DNA from: Streptomyces odonnellii
Lineage (GTDB): Bacteria; Actinomycetota; Actinomycetes; Streptomycetales; Streptomycetaceae
Reading direction: 5' to 3'
Length of the DNA stretch: 32,085 bases
NCBI RefSeq assembly: GCF_000981895.1
Contig: NZ_LATD01000102.1
Span: 1-32,085, forward strand
Every line of letters starts with the position of its first letter. Position 1 is the stretch's first letter. Both the position numbers and the translations under genes were made by a program. Positions 7,487 to 14,840 of the stretch are shown in pieces. The notes beneath the pieces are model-generated. The model worked only from the letters and a program-made list of their open reading frames with translations. It did no database searches and had not been told where the DNA came from.

Positions 7487-8926
7487 ATGCCGGCATCTGT
7501 ACCCGTACCCGTACCGAGGCAGCGCACAGGTTCGACCGGTCCGACCGAGGGGACCGTGGGGAACCGGCCGGCGCCCGTGGAGAGCCAGGCCGCGACCATG
7601 GAGGACCAGACCGCCACCGCCGAGAACCACCGTGCCGAGAACCACCGTGCCGAGGACCGGTTCGAAGTCCGGTTTGAAGGCAGGTTCGAGGACCGGCCCG
7701 AGATCCGTGCCGAGGACCGGTCCGCGGCGCAGACCGCCAAGGGCGGCGATCTCATGCTGCTGGTGATCGACGACGACCCGGCGGGCTCCTTCACCGCTCC
7801 GGAGCTGCCGGAGGGGGCCGGCACCCGTGTCCGTATCCGTACGGCCCGCAATCTCACCGAGGCGGAGCGGCTGCTCACGGACGACATCCACTGCATCCTC
7901 GTGGATCTCGCGCTGCCCGGACAGAGCGACGGCGACGATCTGGCCCCGCTCAAGCGCGTACTGCGGCTGGCGCCCCGGCATGCCGTGCTCGCGCTGGCGG
8001 CGGAGGGCGATGTCGAGCGGGCGGCAGCGGCGGTACGGGTCGGGGCGCAGGACTATCTCTTCCGGCACGAGCTGGACGGGCGGCTGCTGAGCCGGGCGAT
8101 CCGGTACGCGGTCGAGCGCAAGCGCGCGGACATCGCGCAGCGCCAGCTCACGGAGTCACGGCTGCGCGCGGAGGAGAACGCCCGGCTGGAGCGCGGTCTG
8201 CTGCCCACTCCCCTGCTCCAGGGCTCGGACCTGAGCTTCGCCGCCCACTACCGGCCGGGCCGGTCGCGCGCGCTGCTGGGCGGGGACTTCTACGACACGG
8301 TCCGTACGCCGGACGGCACGGTCCACGCGATGATCGGCGACGTCTGCGGGCACGGCCCGGACGAGGCCGCGCTCGGGGTGGAGCTGCGGATCGCCTGGCG
8401 CGCGCTGACGCTGGCGGGGCTCAGCGGGGACCGGCTGCTCTCCACGCTCCAGCAGGTGCTGGAGCACGAGCGGGAGAGCGAGGAGATCTTCGCGACGCTC
8501 TGCACGGTCGACATCACCCCGGACGGACACCAGGCCGGACTGTGTCTGGCCGGCCACCCTTCGCCGCTGGTCGCCCGGCACGGACGGGCGGCGCAGCTCC
8601 TGCCGTACGAGGAGGGCGGCCCGGCCCTGGGACTCCTCCCGCGCGCCCGCTGGCCGCGCAGACAGGTGGAGCTCGGCCCGGCGTGGAATCTGATGATGTA
8701 CACGGACGGCCTGATCGAGGGCCGGGTGGGCCCCGGCGCCACGCAGCGGCTCGGCCAGGAGGGCATGGTCGAGATGATCAACGGCCAGCTCGCCCGGGGC
8801 CTGAGGGGCGACGACCTGCTGGAGACGGCGGTGACACAGGTGAGGGAGCTGAACGGCGGCGAGCTGACGGACGACGTGGCGGTGCTGCTGCTGGGGCGGG
8901 GCGGCGACGCGCAGGAATCGGGCTGA
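7487..8926 (+). CDS. Receiver-PP2C (SpoIIE-type) serine phosphatase
   Basis: This 479-residue protein joins a response-regulator receiver to a PPM/SpoIIE phosphatase. Such proteins dephosphorylate anti-sigma-factor antagonists in partner-switching cascades. After an ~85-residue tract of repeats (ENHRA, then RFE/DR units) the receiver begins at LMLLVIDDDP, with the phospho-acceptor Asp140 in CILVDLALPG. The conserved Lys after the fifth strand is Arg193 (DYLFRHE) and the switch Thr/Ser is Ala (ALAAEGD), so phosphorylation signalling may be atypical. The phosphatase has the metal motifs GGDFYD, GDVCGHG, YTDGL and TDDVAVL. No anti-sigma or antagonist gene is adjacent. The start at 7487 follows GGGAGGGAAGGA, but later ATGs cannot be excluded. 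Confidence 0.88.
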   Translation: MPASVPVPVPRQRTGSTGPTEGTVGNRPAPVESQAATMEDQTATAENHRAENHRAEDRFEVRFEGRFEDRPEIRAEDRSAAQTAKGGDLMLLVIDDDPAGSFTAPELPEGAGTRVRIRTARNLTEAERLLTDDIHCILVDLALPGQSDGDDLAPLKRVLRLAPRHAVLALAAEGDVERAAAAVRVGAQDYLFRHELDGRLLSRAIRYAVERKRADIAQRQLTESRLRAEENARLERGLLPTPLLQGSDLSFAAHYRPGRSRALLGGDFYDTVRTPDGTVHAMIGDVCGHGPDEAALGVELRIAWRALTLAGLSGDRLLSTLQQVLEHERESEEIFATLCTVDITPDGHQAGLCLAGHPSPLVARHGRAAQLLPYEEGGPALGLLPRARWPRRQVELGPAWNLMMYTDGLIEGRVGPGATQRLGQEGMVEMINGQLARGLRGDDLLETAVTQVRELNGGELTDDVAVLLLGRGGDAQESG

Positions 8927-8984
8927 CTCGTAGGACCTCGTAGCTGACTCGTAGGACCTCGTAGGAATCCGGCCGACTCGTAGG
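8914..8984. repeat. Tandem repeat spanning the phosphatase stop codon
   Basis: A 21-base unit at 8923-8943 that contains the TGA stop (8924-8926) is repeated exactly at 8944-8964. The GGAATC-GGC-GACTCGTAGG stretch at 8914-8934 recurs at 8964-8984 with two changes. Confidence 0.9.
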
Positions 8985-9029
8985 GACTCTGTCCGGCTTT
9001 TGCGGCCTTGTTTGGGGCCTTTACCGGGC

Positions 9030-9365
9030 TCAGCGTCCGCCGTTGTACGGACCGTAGGGGCCGTCGCTGCTCGAACCGCCGCGACGACCGCCGCCACCGG
9101 AGATCTGGTGGATGGCGGGCCGCACGTCGACCATGAAGACGATCGTGGCGACGAGCCCGGCGATCTGCAGGAACAGCATCGGCACAAAGAGATTCACGGC
9201 CACCGTGATCCCCAGAATGATCAGCCAGAACTTCTTGGTCTGCTTGTCGGCGGCGCGATAGGCGTCCTGACGGGCCGTCGCGGAGAGGAACAGCGCGACG
9301 ACGGCGAGAAGGAGCATGGCCAGATTGAGCAGCCAGAGGAATGTGCCGAATCCCGAAAGCAACAT
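9030..9365 (-). CDS. DUF2516 family membrane protein
   Basis: This is a 111-residue integral membrane protein with two clear hydrophobic segments (FLWLLNLAMLLLAVVALFL near residues 8-26 and a second stretch around IILGITVAVNL to IAGLVATIVFMV). It ends in a Gly/Ser/Arg/Tyr-rich tail (GGGGRRGGSSSDGPYGPY). It matches the actinobacterial DUF2516 family, whose function is unknown. The start at 9365 is supported by AGGTGG seven to eight bases upstream. It is the last gene of the xre/hbhA-like cluster, the same order as Rv0474-Rv0475-Rv0476 in Mycobacterium tuberculosis. Confidence 0.85.
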   Translation of the reverse strand: MLLSGFGTFLWLLNLAMLLLAVVALFLSATARQDAYRAADKQTKKFWLIILGITVAVNLFVPMLFLQIAGLVATIVFMVDVRPAIHQISGGGGRRGGSSSDGPYGPYNGGR

Positions 9366-9450
9366 GCTGACACCACCTGCCTGGTGAGTGGGTGACCCTG
9401 AAGAGGGAAGGAAACGCCGGTCGGTCGGCCCGTACGCCAAGGTACCCGGA

Positions 9451-9487
9451 TAACGGCCGAAGCACCGGTGAGGTGCCCGGGCCGTTA
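9451..9487. terminator. Two-tier stem-loop between hbhA-like gene and DUF2516 gene
   Basis: TAACGGCC (9451-9458) pairs with GGCCGTTA (9480-9487), and inside it GCACC (9462-9466) pairs with GGTGC (9472-9476). It lies in the 300-base gap 9366-9665 and could end or attenuate transcription between the two minus-strand genes. It is not followed by a T-run on the minus strand. Confidence 0.45.
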
Positions 9488-9520
9488 CTTTCGGGACTTT
9501 CGGGGGGGGCCGCCGACGGG

Positions 9521-9566
9521 CGGCGGCGGACTCGGCGTACGGCTCGGCGGCGGACTCGGCGTACGG
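9521..9566. repeat. Exact 22-base direct repeat
   Basis: The sequence at 9521-9542 recurs exactly at 9545-9566 (period 24). Further GGCTGCTCGGC-type repeats fill the DNA up to the stop codon of the hbhA-like gene at 9666. Confidence 0.85.
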
Positions 9567-9665
9567 GATCCGGCAGCCGAGCGGCCGGCGGCTGCCCATC
9601 GGTGCCCGGCCCGGCTGCTCGGCTGGTCGCCTGGGTGCTTTCGGCTGCCCGGCTGCTCGGCCCGG

Positions 9666-10379
9666 CTACTTGGCGGAGGGCGGGGGCGTCTTCTTCGCCG
9701 TCGTCTTGCGCGGGACGGTGGTGGTCTTCTTCGCCGTGGCGGCCGCGGGCTTGGCCGCAGGCTTCGGCTCGCTCTTGGGAGCGGGCTTGACCGCGGGCTT
9801 GGCGGCGGTAGCGGGCTTCGAGGCTACGGGCTTGGCGGTGGTCGCCGCGGACTTCGGCTGAGCCTTCGGCTGCGTCCTGGACTCGGCCCTGGACTCGCCC
9901 TTGGGCTCGGTCTTGCGCGCCGCGGGCTCGGGCTCGACGGCGACGGCGATCTCGTTGATCTGCTCCGCGCTCTCGCCGCGCCAGGTCCGTACGGTCTGCT
10001 CGCCGCGCTCGGCGACCTTCTCGTACGTCTCCCGCGCCCTGACCGCGTACTCCGCGGCCCGGCCCAGACTCCGCATCGCCAGGTCCTGCGCGCTCTCGCC
10101 CAGCTTCTTCAGATCGGTGTCCAGCGACCCGAACACCTCGCTGACCTTGGCCTGAACGGTCGCCTGGGCCTCCTTGGCCTGGATGGTGACCTTCTCCTGG
10201 ACGGCCTTGGGGTCCGAGTTGCGTACGGCCTCCAGCCGCTCCGGCGCCTCGGCCCGCAGCTGCTCGATCAGGCCGGGCACCTTCCTGGCCTTCTCGACGG
10301 CGATGTCGGCGGTGCCGGCCGCGAAGTAGAGGGGGGTCGGGTCGGTGAGGGTCTTGCGCAGGTCATCCACGATGGCCAT
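9666..10379 (-). CDS. HbhA-like coiled-coil protein with Lys/Ala/Pro tail
   Basis: The 237-residue product resembles mycobacterial heparin-binding hemagglutinin. An alpha-helical, amphipathic N-terminal region (about residues 1-150, starting VDDLRKTLTDPTPLYFAAG) is followed by a long, very basic tail of Lys/Ala/Pro/Thr repeats (KPAVKPAPKSEPKPAAKPAA, then KKTTTVPRKTTAKK). The N-terminal half is helical and could bundle or touch membranes; the tail should bind polyanions such as nucleic acid or teichoic acids. In streptomycetes the role is unknown and adhesin activity should not be assumed. It lies 23 bases downstream of the xre gene on the same strand, in the order seen around Rv0475. Confidence 0.75.
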   Translation of the reverse strand: MAIVDDLRKTLTDPTPLYFAAGTADIAVEKARKVPGLIEQLRAEAPERLEAVRNSDPKAVQEKVTIQAKEAQATVQAKVSEVFGSLDTDLKKLGESAQDLAMRSLGRAAEYAVRARETYEKVAERGEQTVRTWRGESAEQINEIAVAVEPEPAARKTEPKGESRAESRTQPKAQPKSAATTAKPVASKPATAAKPAVKPAPKSEPKPAAKPAAATAKKTTTVPRKTTAKKTPPPSAK

Positions 10380-10402
10380 GACTGGTGTCCTCCCGGATCA
10401 GT

Positions 10403-11038
10403 TCAGTGTGAGGGTGGTGTGGCGGCGGCACTGCCGCCGGTGGCGCCCGAACCGTCGTCGAAGAGCCCCTCGAAACCCCCGGCCCCGCCGGCCTCCGCAC
10501 CGGCCGCGTGTCCAGAGACATCCGGGACCTCGGCGGCCTTGGCGACCTCGACGCCACCAAGGGGTCCCGCACCGGCGGCCTTCGCCGTACGTCCGGAACT
10601 CCGCGCCGTCGCGGCGTGCTCCGTCCGGTCCGTGCCGCCCGTACCGCCCGTGCTATCGGCGCCGGGACTCTCCGTGTCGGGACTCTCCGTGTCGAGCGCG
10701 TTCTCCTTGCGGAACGACTCGTAGATCTGGAGCAGCACCTGCTTCTGCCGCTCGTTTATCGAGGGGTCGGCGAGGATGACAGCCCGCGTCTCCAGCTCGT
10801 CACGCCCCCGCTCGTCCAGCATCCCGGCCTGCACATACAGCGTCTCCGCGGAGATGCGCAGCGCCTTCGCGAGCTGCTGAAGGATGTCCGCACTCGGCTT
10901 CCGCAGCCCGCGCTCGATCTGGCTCAGATACGGATTCGACACCCCGGCGGCATCGGCGAGCTGCCGCAACGACAACTGCGCGTTACGCCGCTGCTCGCGC
11001 AGATACCCGCCGAGATTGCCGACATTGAGTGATGCCAT
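10403..11038 (-). CDS. XRE-family transcriptional regulator
   Basis: This is a 211-residue DNA-binding protein. The N-terminal helix-turn-helix (residues ~7-62) is clear: LREQRRNAQLSLRQLADAAG, then VSNPYLSQIERGLRKPSAD. A short helical segment follows (ALRISAETLYVQAGMLDERG), then an acidic, Gly/Ala/Thr-rich tail with two identical 15-base repeats (10664-10693, DTESP DTESP). The tail may be unstructured. A 13-base perfect inverted repeat lies 27 bases upstream, which suggests autoregulation. It heads a probable operon with the hbhA-like and DUF2516 genes; Rv0474 of Mycobacterium is the likely counterpart. Confidence 0.88.
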   Translation of the reverse strand: MASLNVGNLGGYLREQRRNAQLSLRQLADAAGVSNPYLSQIERGLRKPSADILQQLAKALRISAETLYVQAGMLDERGRDELETRAVILADPSINERQKQVLLQIYESFRKENALDTESPDTESPGADSTGGTGGTDRTEHAATARSSGRTAKAAGAGPLGGVEVAKAAEVPDVSGHAAGAEAGGAGGFEGLFDDGSGATGGSAAATPPSH

Positions 11039-11064
11039 GCCTCCATACTGCCCCCACCCCGCTA

Positions 11065-11092
11065 ACTATTGCAAGCGCCCGCTTGCAATAGT
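11065..11092. promoter_or_regulatory. Perfect 13-base inverted repeat before xre gene
   Basis: ACTATTGCAAGCG (11065-11077) and CGCTTGCAATAGT (11080-11092) are exact reverse complements around a CC spacer, 27 bases upstream of the xre ATG. This is a strong operator candidate, most simply for the XRE protein itself. Confidence 0.75.
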
Positions 11093-11165
11093 GCCCCCCA
11101 TCCGGCCGACACCCCGCACCGAGCACGTGACCTGTCTCGCCGAAGGCCCCGGCGTCCCGGCCTTC

Positions 11166-11768
11166 TCAAGTGAGCGACCGCAGGGGAAACATCGCGCTGA
11201 GTCTCGGCAGCTTGCGTGCTGCCTCGTCCTCGCGTCGCACATCCCACCGCTCACCGAGCGGCCCGGACCTGCCGCGTCCACCATGCTGTTCGGCGGCCTC
11301 GACGGCCTCATTGAACTCGTCATCGCAGTCGTCGTCGCAGTCGTCGACAGCGGTCAGGGTCCCGTATGCCTTCATCGCGACATAGTCGAGAGACTCCCAC
11401 TCGGGCCAGTCGTCGTTCCACACTTCCCTCGGGCGGCCGACCAGGCGCTGGACTTCCGGAGTAGCGGCCAGCGCATCGGGATCAGCCACTGCCCGGGAGA
11501 AGGCGGCGCGGCCGAGTCCCACCATCCACAGGCCGAAGTAACAAAACCCGTCGTCCGAACACCAACCACCGAAGATCCGGTCCGCTGCTGCCCACAGATC
11601 CCAGGTGAACGCTTCGTCTGTCACCTCGTCCAAGCGCACCTGAAACTGCACAACCTCGGCCAACGGCCTTCTCGACAGTTCGCCACGAAGCCAAGCGAGC
11701 CGTTCGTCCCGCCCCTGCGCCTGGCGCCGGCACTCCTCGATGAGCTCCCAGAAAGAGTCGATGTCCAC
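11166..11768 (-). CDS. DUF4240 domain-containing protein
   Basis: The 200-residue soluble protein matches the DUF4240 family. It begins MDIDSFWELIEECRRQAQG, followed by the characteristic LVDEVTDEAFTWDLWAAAD-like stretch, CSDDGFCYFGLWMVGLG, and a late ESLDYVAMKAY motif. The function of the family is unknown; members are often found singly in accessory DNA. The C-terminal part has an Asp/Cys-rich run (DDCDDDCDDEFNE). It is divergent from rph, and the shared 204-base region holds a dyad at its own start and a RAE-like repeat nearer rph. Confidence 0.8.
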   Translation of the reverse strand: MDIDSFWELIEECRRQAQGRDERLAWLRGELSRRPLAEVVQFQVRLDEVTDEAFTWDLWAAADRIFGGWCSDDGFCYFGLWMVGLGRAAFSRAVADPDALAATPEVQRLVGRPREVWNDDWPEWESLDYVAMKAYGTLTAVDDCDDDCDDEFNEAVEAAEQHGGRGRSGPLGERWDVRREDEAARKLPRLSAMFPLRSLT

Positions 11769-11777
11769 GGCGGCACT

Positions 11778-11795
11778 GTGTCAGACACCTCTGAC
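11778..11795. promoter_or_regulatory. Overlapping dyads before the DUF4240 gene
   Basis: GTGTC-A-GACAC (11778-11788) overlaps GTCAGA-N4-TCTGAC (11780-11795). Both are perfect and sit 10-27 bases upstream of the DUF4240 start, so they may form an operator. Confidence 0.4.
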
Positions 11796-11850
11796 AACGC
11801 ATGGCCGACGGATCACACTCTCCCGCCACTTTCAACGTATAGCCCGCCGG

Positions 11851-11886
11851 GGGGCTTGCGGCAAGGCCCCGGGGGTGGCGCAGAAT
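11851..11886 (+). promoter_or_regulatory. RAE-like inverted repeat and promoter for rph
   Basis: GGGGCTTGCGGCAAGGCCCC (11851-11870) is an imperfect inverted repeat. It matches what I recall of the rifamycin-associated element (RAE), the site found upstream of rifamycin-inactivating genes in actinomycetes. It contains TTGCGG (11856-11861), which could act as a -35, with CAGAAT (11881-11886) as -10 after 19 bases. A CCTCGGCCGAGG palindrome (11887-11898) follows at the likely transcript start. The gene is 103 bases downstream. Confidence 0.75.
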
Positions 11887-11972
11887 CCTCGGCCGAGGCC
11901 ACTACCTGCGGAAATGAGGGGCACGACGTGCGTGTGTTGTCGACGGAGCACGACTGCCCCGGAGGTGTCGCG

Positions 11973-14612
11973 ATGACCGATCAGTACGTGTTGGATCTTC
12001 TAGAGGTTGACGAGACGCAGGTCGCGGTCGTCGGCGGCAAGGGTGCGCATCTGGGCGGGCTGTCGCGGATCGAAGGCGTCCGGGTGCCGGCCGGCTTCTG
12101 CGTGACGACGGACGCCTTCCGGCGGATCATGGCGGAGGCGCCGTCGATCGACGGCCAGCTCGATCAGCTCGCGCGCCTGGACCCGGACGACCGGGAGGCG
12201 ATCCGCACGCTCAGCGCGCGGGTCCGCCGGACCATCGAGGGGATTCCCGTCCCGGGCGATCTCGTGGCGGCGGTCACCCGCGCGCTCGCCCGGCTCGGCG
12301 AGCAGGCCGCGTGTGCCGTCCGGTCCAGCGCGACGGCGGAGGACCTGCCGACGGCCTCCTTCGCCGGCCAGCAGGACACGTACCTGAACGTCGTGGGGAC
12401 GGCGGCGGTCCTCCAGCACGTCAGCCGGTGCTGGGCCTCGCTGTTCACCGAGCGGGCCGTGACGTACCGCCGCCGGAACGGCATCGACCACCGTGCGGTC
12501 CACATGGCCGTGGTCGTGCAGCAGATGGCCTTCCCGTACGCGGCCGGCGTCCTGTTCACGGCCGACCCCGTCACGGGCACCCGGAAGACCGCCACCGTGG
12601 ACGCCGGCTTCGGCCTCGGCGAGGCCCTGGTCTCCGGGCTGGTGAACCCGGACGTCTTCACGGTGCGGCACGGCGAAGTCGTCGCCAAGGCGATCGCCGC
12701 CAAGCAGCGTGCCGTTCACGCCCTGCCGGTCGGCGGTACGCAGGAGGTGGCGATCGACCCGCAGCGGCAGGAGGAGCCGGCGCTGACGGATGCGCAGGTC
12801 CTGCGGCTCGTACAGCTCGGGCGGCGGATCGAAGCGCACTTCGGCCGCCCGCAGGACATCGAATGGTGCCTGGTCGACGATGACTTCCAGATCGTTCAGA
12901 GCCGGCCGATCACAACGCTGTTCCCCGTCCCCGTCCCCGTCCCCGGGACCGGGACCGGGACCGAGACCGGGACCGGGACCGGTGACCAGGAGAATCACGT
13001 CTACGTCTCCGTCGGCCACGGGCAGATGATGACCGACCCCATGAAGCCCCTGGGGCTCTCCATGTGGCAGCTCACGGCCATGGTGCCGATGCACGAGGCC
13101 GGCGGGAGGCTGTTCGTCGACGTCACCCGGCGCCTGGCCTCGCCCGCTAGCCGCGCCGGTCTCCTGGACGTCATGGGGAAGGGCGACCCGCTGATCAGGG
13201 ACGCGCTGGAGACGGTCCTCGACCGCGAGGATTTCGTCCCGTCGCTCCCGGACGCGGGTCCCGGCAGGCCACCGGCCCGCGGTGCGTCCGCCCCGATCGA
13301 GACCGATCCGGCCATCGTCACCGAGCTGATCGAACGAAGCCGGGCGTCCATCGCCGCCCTGGAGCGCGACATCCGGGCGAAGACCGGACCGGCTCTGTTC
13401 GACTTCCTGCTGGCGGCCTTCGAGGAGCACAAACGAGTCCTCGGTGATCCGCTCAACCATCAGGCGATCATGGCGGGGATGGAGGCCACGTGGTGGCTCA
13501 ACGACAAGCTCCAGGAGTGGCTGGGCGAGAAGAACGCGGCTGACACGCTCACGCTGTCCGCCCCCGGCAACGTCACGTCGGAGATGGGACTGGCGCTGCT
13601 CGACGTCGCGGACGCGATCCGTCCGTATCCGGAGGTGGTGGCGTTCCTGCGGGGCGTCGAGGACGAGGGCTTCCTGGACGAGCTGGCGAAGCTCGCGGGC
13701 GGGACCGAAGCGCGCGACGCCATCGAGGCCTACCTCGACCGGTACGGCATGCGCTGCGTCGGCGAGATCGACATCACGAGGCAGCGTTGGCGCGAGCGCC
13801 CCACCACGCTCGTGCCCGTGATCCTCGACAACGTCAGGAACTTCGAGCCGGGTGCCGCCGGGCGGCGCTTCGAGGAAGGCCGGCGGAAGGCGCGGGAGAA
13901 GGAACAGGACGTGCTGTCACGCCTGCGGGCCCTGCCGGACGGGGACCGGAAGGCCGACGAGACCAAGCGCATGATCGACCGGGTACGGACCTTCATCGGG
14001 TACCGGGAGTACCCGAAGTACGACATCGTCAGCCGCTACTTCGTCTACAAGCGGGCCCTGTTGGAGGAGGCCGGGCGCCTCGTACAGGCACATGTGCTCC
14101 CTGAGAAGGAGGACATCTTCTACCTCACGTTCCAGGAACTCCACGACGTCGTGCGCTCGAACCGGGTGGACGAACGGCTCATCCGGCAGCGCAAGGACGC
14201 GTTCCGCTCGTACCACTCGCTCACCCCGCCCCGGGTCCTCACCTCGGACGGTGACGCCCTCACCGGGGCGTACCGGCGCGACGACGTGCCGGCCGGCGCC
14301 CTGACCGGCGTACCGGTCTCCGCCGGGACCGTCGAGGGACGGGCCCGCGTCATCCTTGACATGGCGGAGGCCGATCTCGAAGCGGGCGACATCCTGGTCA
14401 CGGCCTTCACGGACCCCAGTTGGTCACCCCTGTTCGTCGGAATCGCGGGCCTGGTGACGGAGGTGGGCGGCCTGATGACCCATGGCGCGGTGATCGCCCG
14501 GGAGTACGGTCTGCCGGCTGTCGTCGGCGTGGAGCGGGCCACCCGGTTGATCCGGGACGGGCAGCAGATCCGTGTGCACGGCACGGACGGGTACGTCGAG
14601 ATCCTGCCTTGA
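11973..14612 (+). CDS. rph: Rifampin phosphotransferase
   Basis: Rph uses ATP to phosphorylate the C21 hydroxyl of rifamycins, giving AMP, Pi and an inactive drug. The 879-residue product has the three expected parts. First is an N-terminal ATP-grasp domain (GGKGAHLGGLS, AVRSSATAEDLPTASFAGQQDT). Second is a central rifampin-binding domain (from about VYVSVGHGQMMTDPMKPLG). Third is a C-terminal phospho-carrier domain with the catalytic His837 in GGLMTHGAVIARE, 42 residues from the end, as in the Listeria enzyme. A hexanucleotide-repeat linker separates the first two domains. ATG 11973 has GGAGG seven bases upstream; an in-frame GTG at 11928 after GAGGGG is an alternative. The RAE-like site upstream implies rifamycin-linked expression. 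Confidence 0.95.
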   Translation: MTDQYVLDLLEVDETQVAVVGGKGAHLGGLSRIEGVRVPAGFCVTTDAFRRIMAEAPSIDGQLDQLARLDPDDREAIRTLSARVRRTIEGIPVPGDLVAAVTRALARLGEQAACAVRSSATAEDLPTASFAGQQDTYLNVVGTAAVLQHVSRCWASLFTERAVTYRRRNGIDHRAVHMAVVVQQMAFPYAAGVLFTADPVTGTRKTATVDAGFGLGEALVSGLVNPDVFTVRHGEVVAKAIAAKQRAVHALPVGGTQEVAIDPQRQEEPALTDAQVLRLVQLGRRIEAHFGRPQDIEWCLVDDDFQIVQSRPITTLFPVPVPVPGTGTGTETGTGTGDQENHVYVSVGHGQMMTDPMKPLGLSMWQLTAMVPMHEAGGRLFVDVTRRLASPASRAGLLDVMGKGDPLIRDALETVLDREDFVPSLPDAGPGRPPARGASAPIETDPAIVTELIERSRASIAALERDIRAKTGPALFDFLLAAFEEHKRVLGDPLNHQAIMAGMEATWWLNDKLQEWLGEKNAADTLTLSAPGNVTSEMGLALLDVADAIRPYPEVVAFLRGVEDEGFLDELAKLAGGTEARDAIEAYLDRYGMRCVGEIDITRQRWRERPTTLVPVILDNVRNFEPGAAGRRFEEGRRKAREKEQDVLSRLRALPDGDRKADETKRMIDRVRTFIGYREYPKYDIVSRYFVYKRALLEEAGRLVQAHVLPEKEDIFYLTFQELHDVVRSNRVDERLIRQRKDAFRSYHSLTPPRVLTSDGDALTGAYRRDDVPAGALTGVPVSAGTVEGRARVILDMAEADLEAGDILVTAFTDPSWSPLFVGIAGLVTEVGGLMTHGAVIAREYGLPAVVGVERATRLIRDGQQIRVHGTDGYVEILP
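12923..12982 (+). repeat. Hexanucleotide repeats in the rph interdomain linker
   Basis: CCCCGT/CCCCGT units switch to GGGACC units at about 12945. The result encodes PVPVPVP followed by GTGTGTETGTGTG. The two halves are nearly reverse complements of each other and could form a hairpin in DNA or RNA. The stretch lies exactly between the ATP-grasp and rifampin-binding domains, where other Rph proteins have a short Pro-containing linker. Confidence 0.85.
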
Positions 14613-14735
14613 CGGACCACGCCCACGTGTCGCGTGTCATATGCCGCGTATCGCGTGTCATGCGCCGCGTGCCGTGCGCCGCGTGCCGTGCGTCCCGTAT
14701 CGCGTGGCGTGCGTCACGCGCCACGTGGCCGAACC

Positions 14736-14786
14736 GGTCAGGAATCGAGAAGCGCCGGCCCGGAGCCCCGCCTAGCGTGACCGCCA
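14736..14786 (+). promoter_or_regulatory. Composite promoter of the first VOC gene
   Basis: GGTCAGGAATCGAGAAGCG (14736-14754) is followed by TAGCGT at 14773-14778, 20 bases after GAGAAG, and by ATG seven bases later. The same elements with identical spacing occur before the second VOC gene (22805-22850). Here the ATG at 14786 is out of frame with the VOC gene, so it marks the likely transcription start and leaves a 55-base leader. The DNA between rph and this site (14613-14735) is GCCGCGTGCCGTGCG-type repeats with no gene. Confidence 0.6.
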
Positions 14787-14840
14787 TGGACGGTCCGCCA
14801 CAGACACATCCCGGCCGGACCCACGACGTCAGGAGCGACC

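Noticed and set aside
10884..11972. N-terminal extension of rph to 1242 codons
   Set aside because: It would read through the xre start, the DUF4240 gene and the RAE-like promoter; the Rph family starts at about 11973.
14741..14788. Sigma-R promoter at the VOC genes
   Set aside because: GGAAT is present, but no GTT occurs 18-19 bases downstream at either VOC gene.
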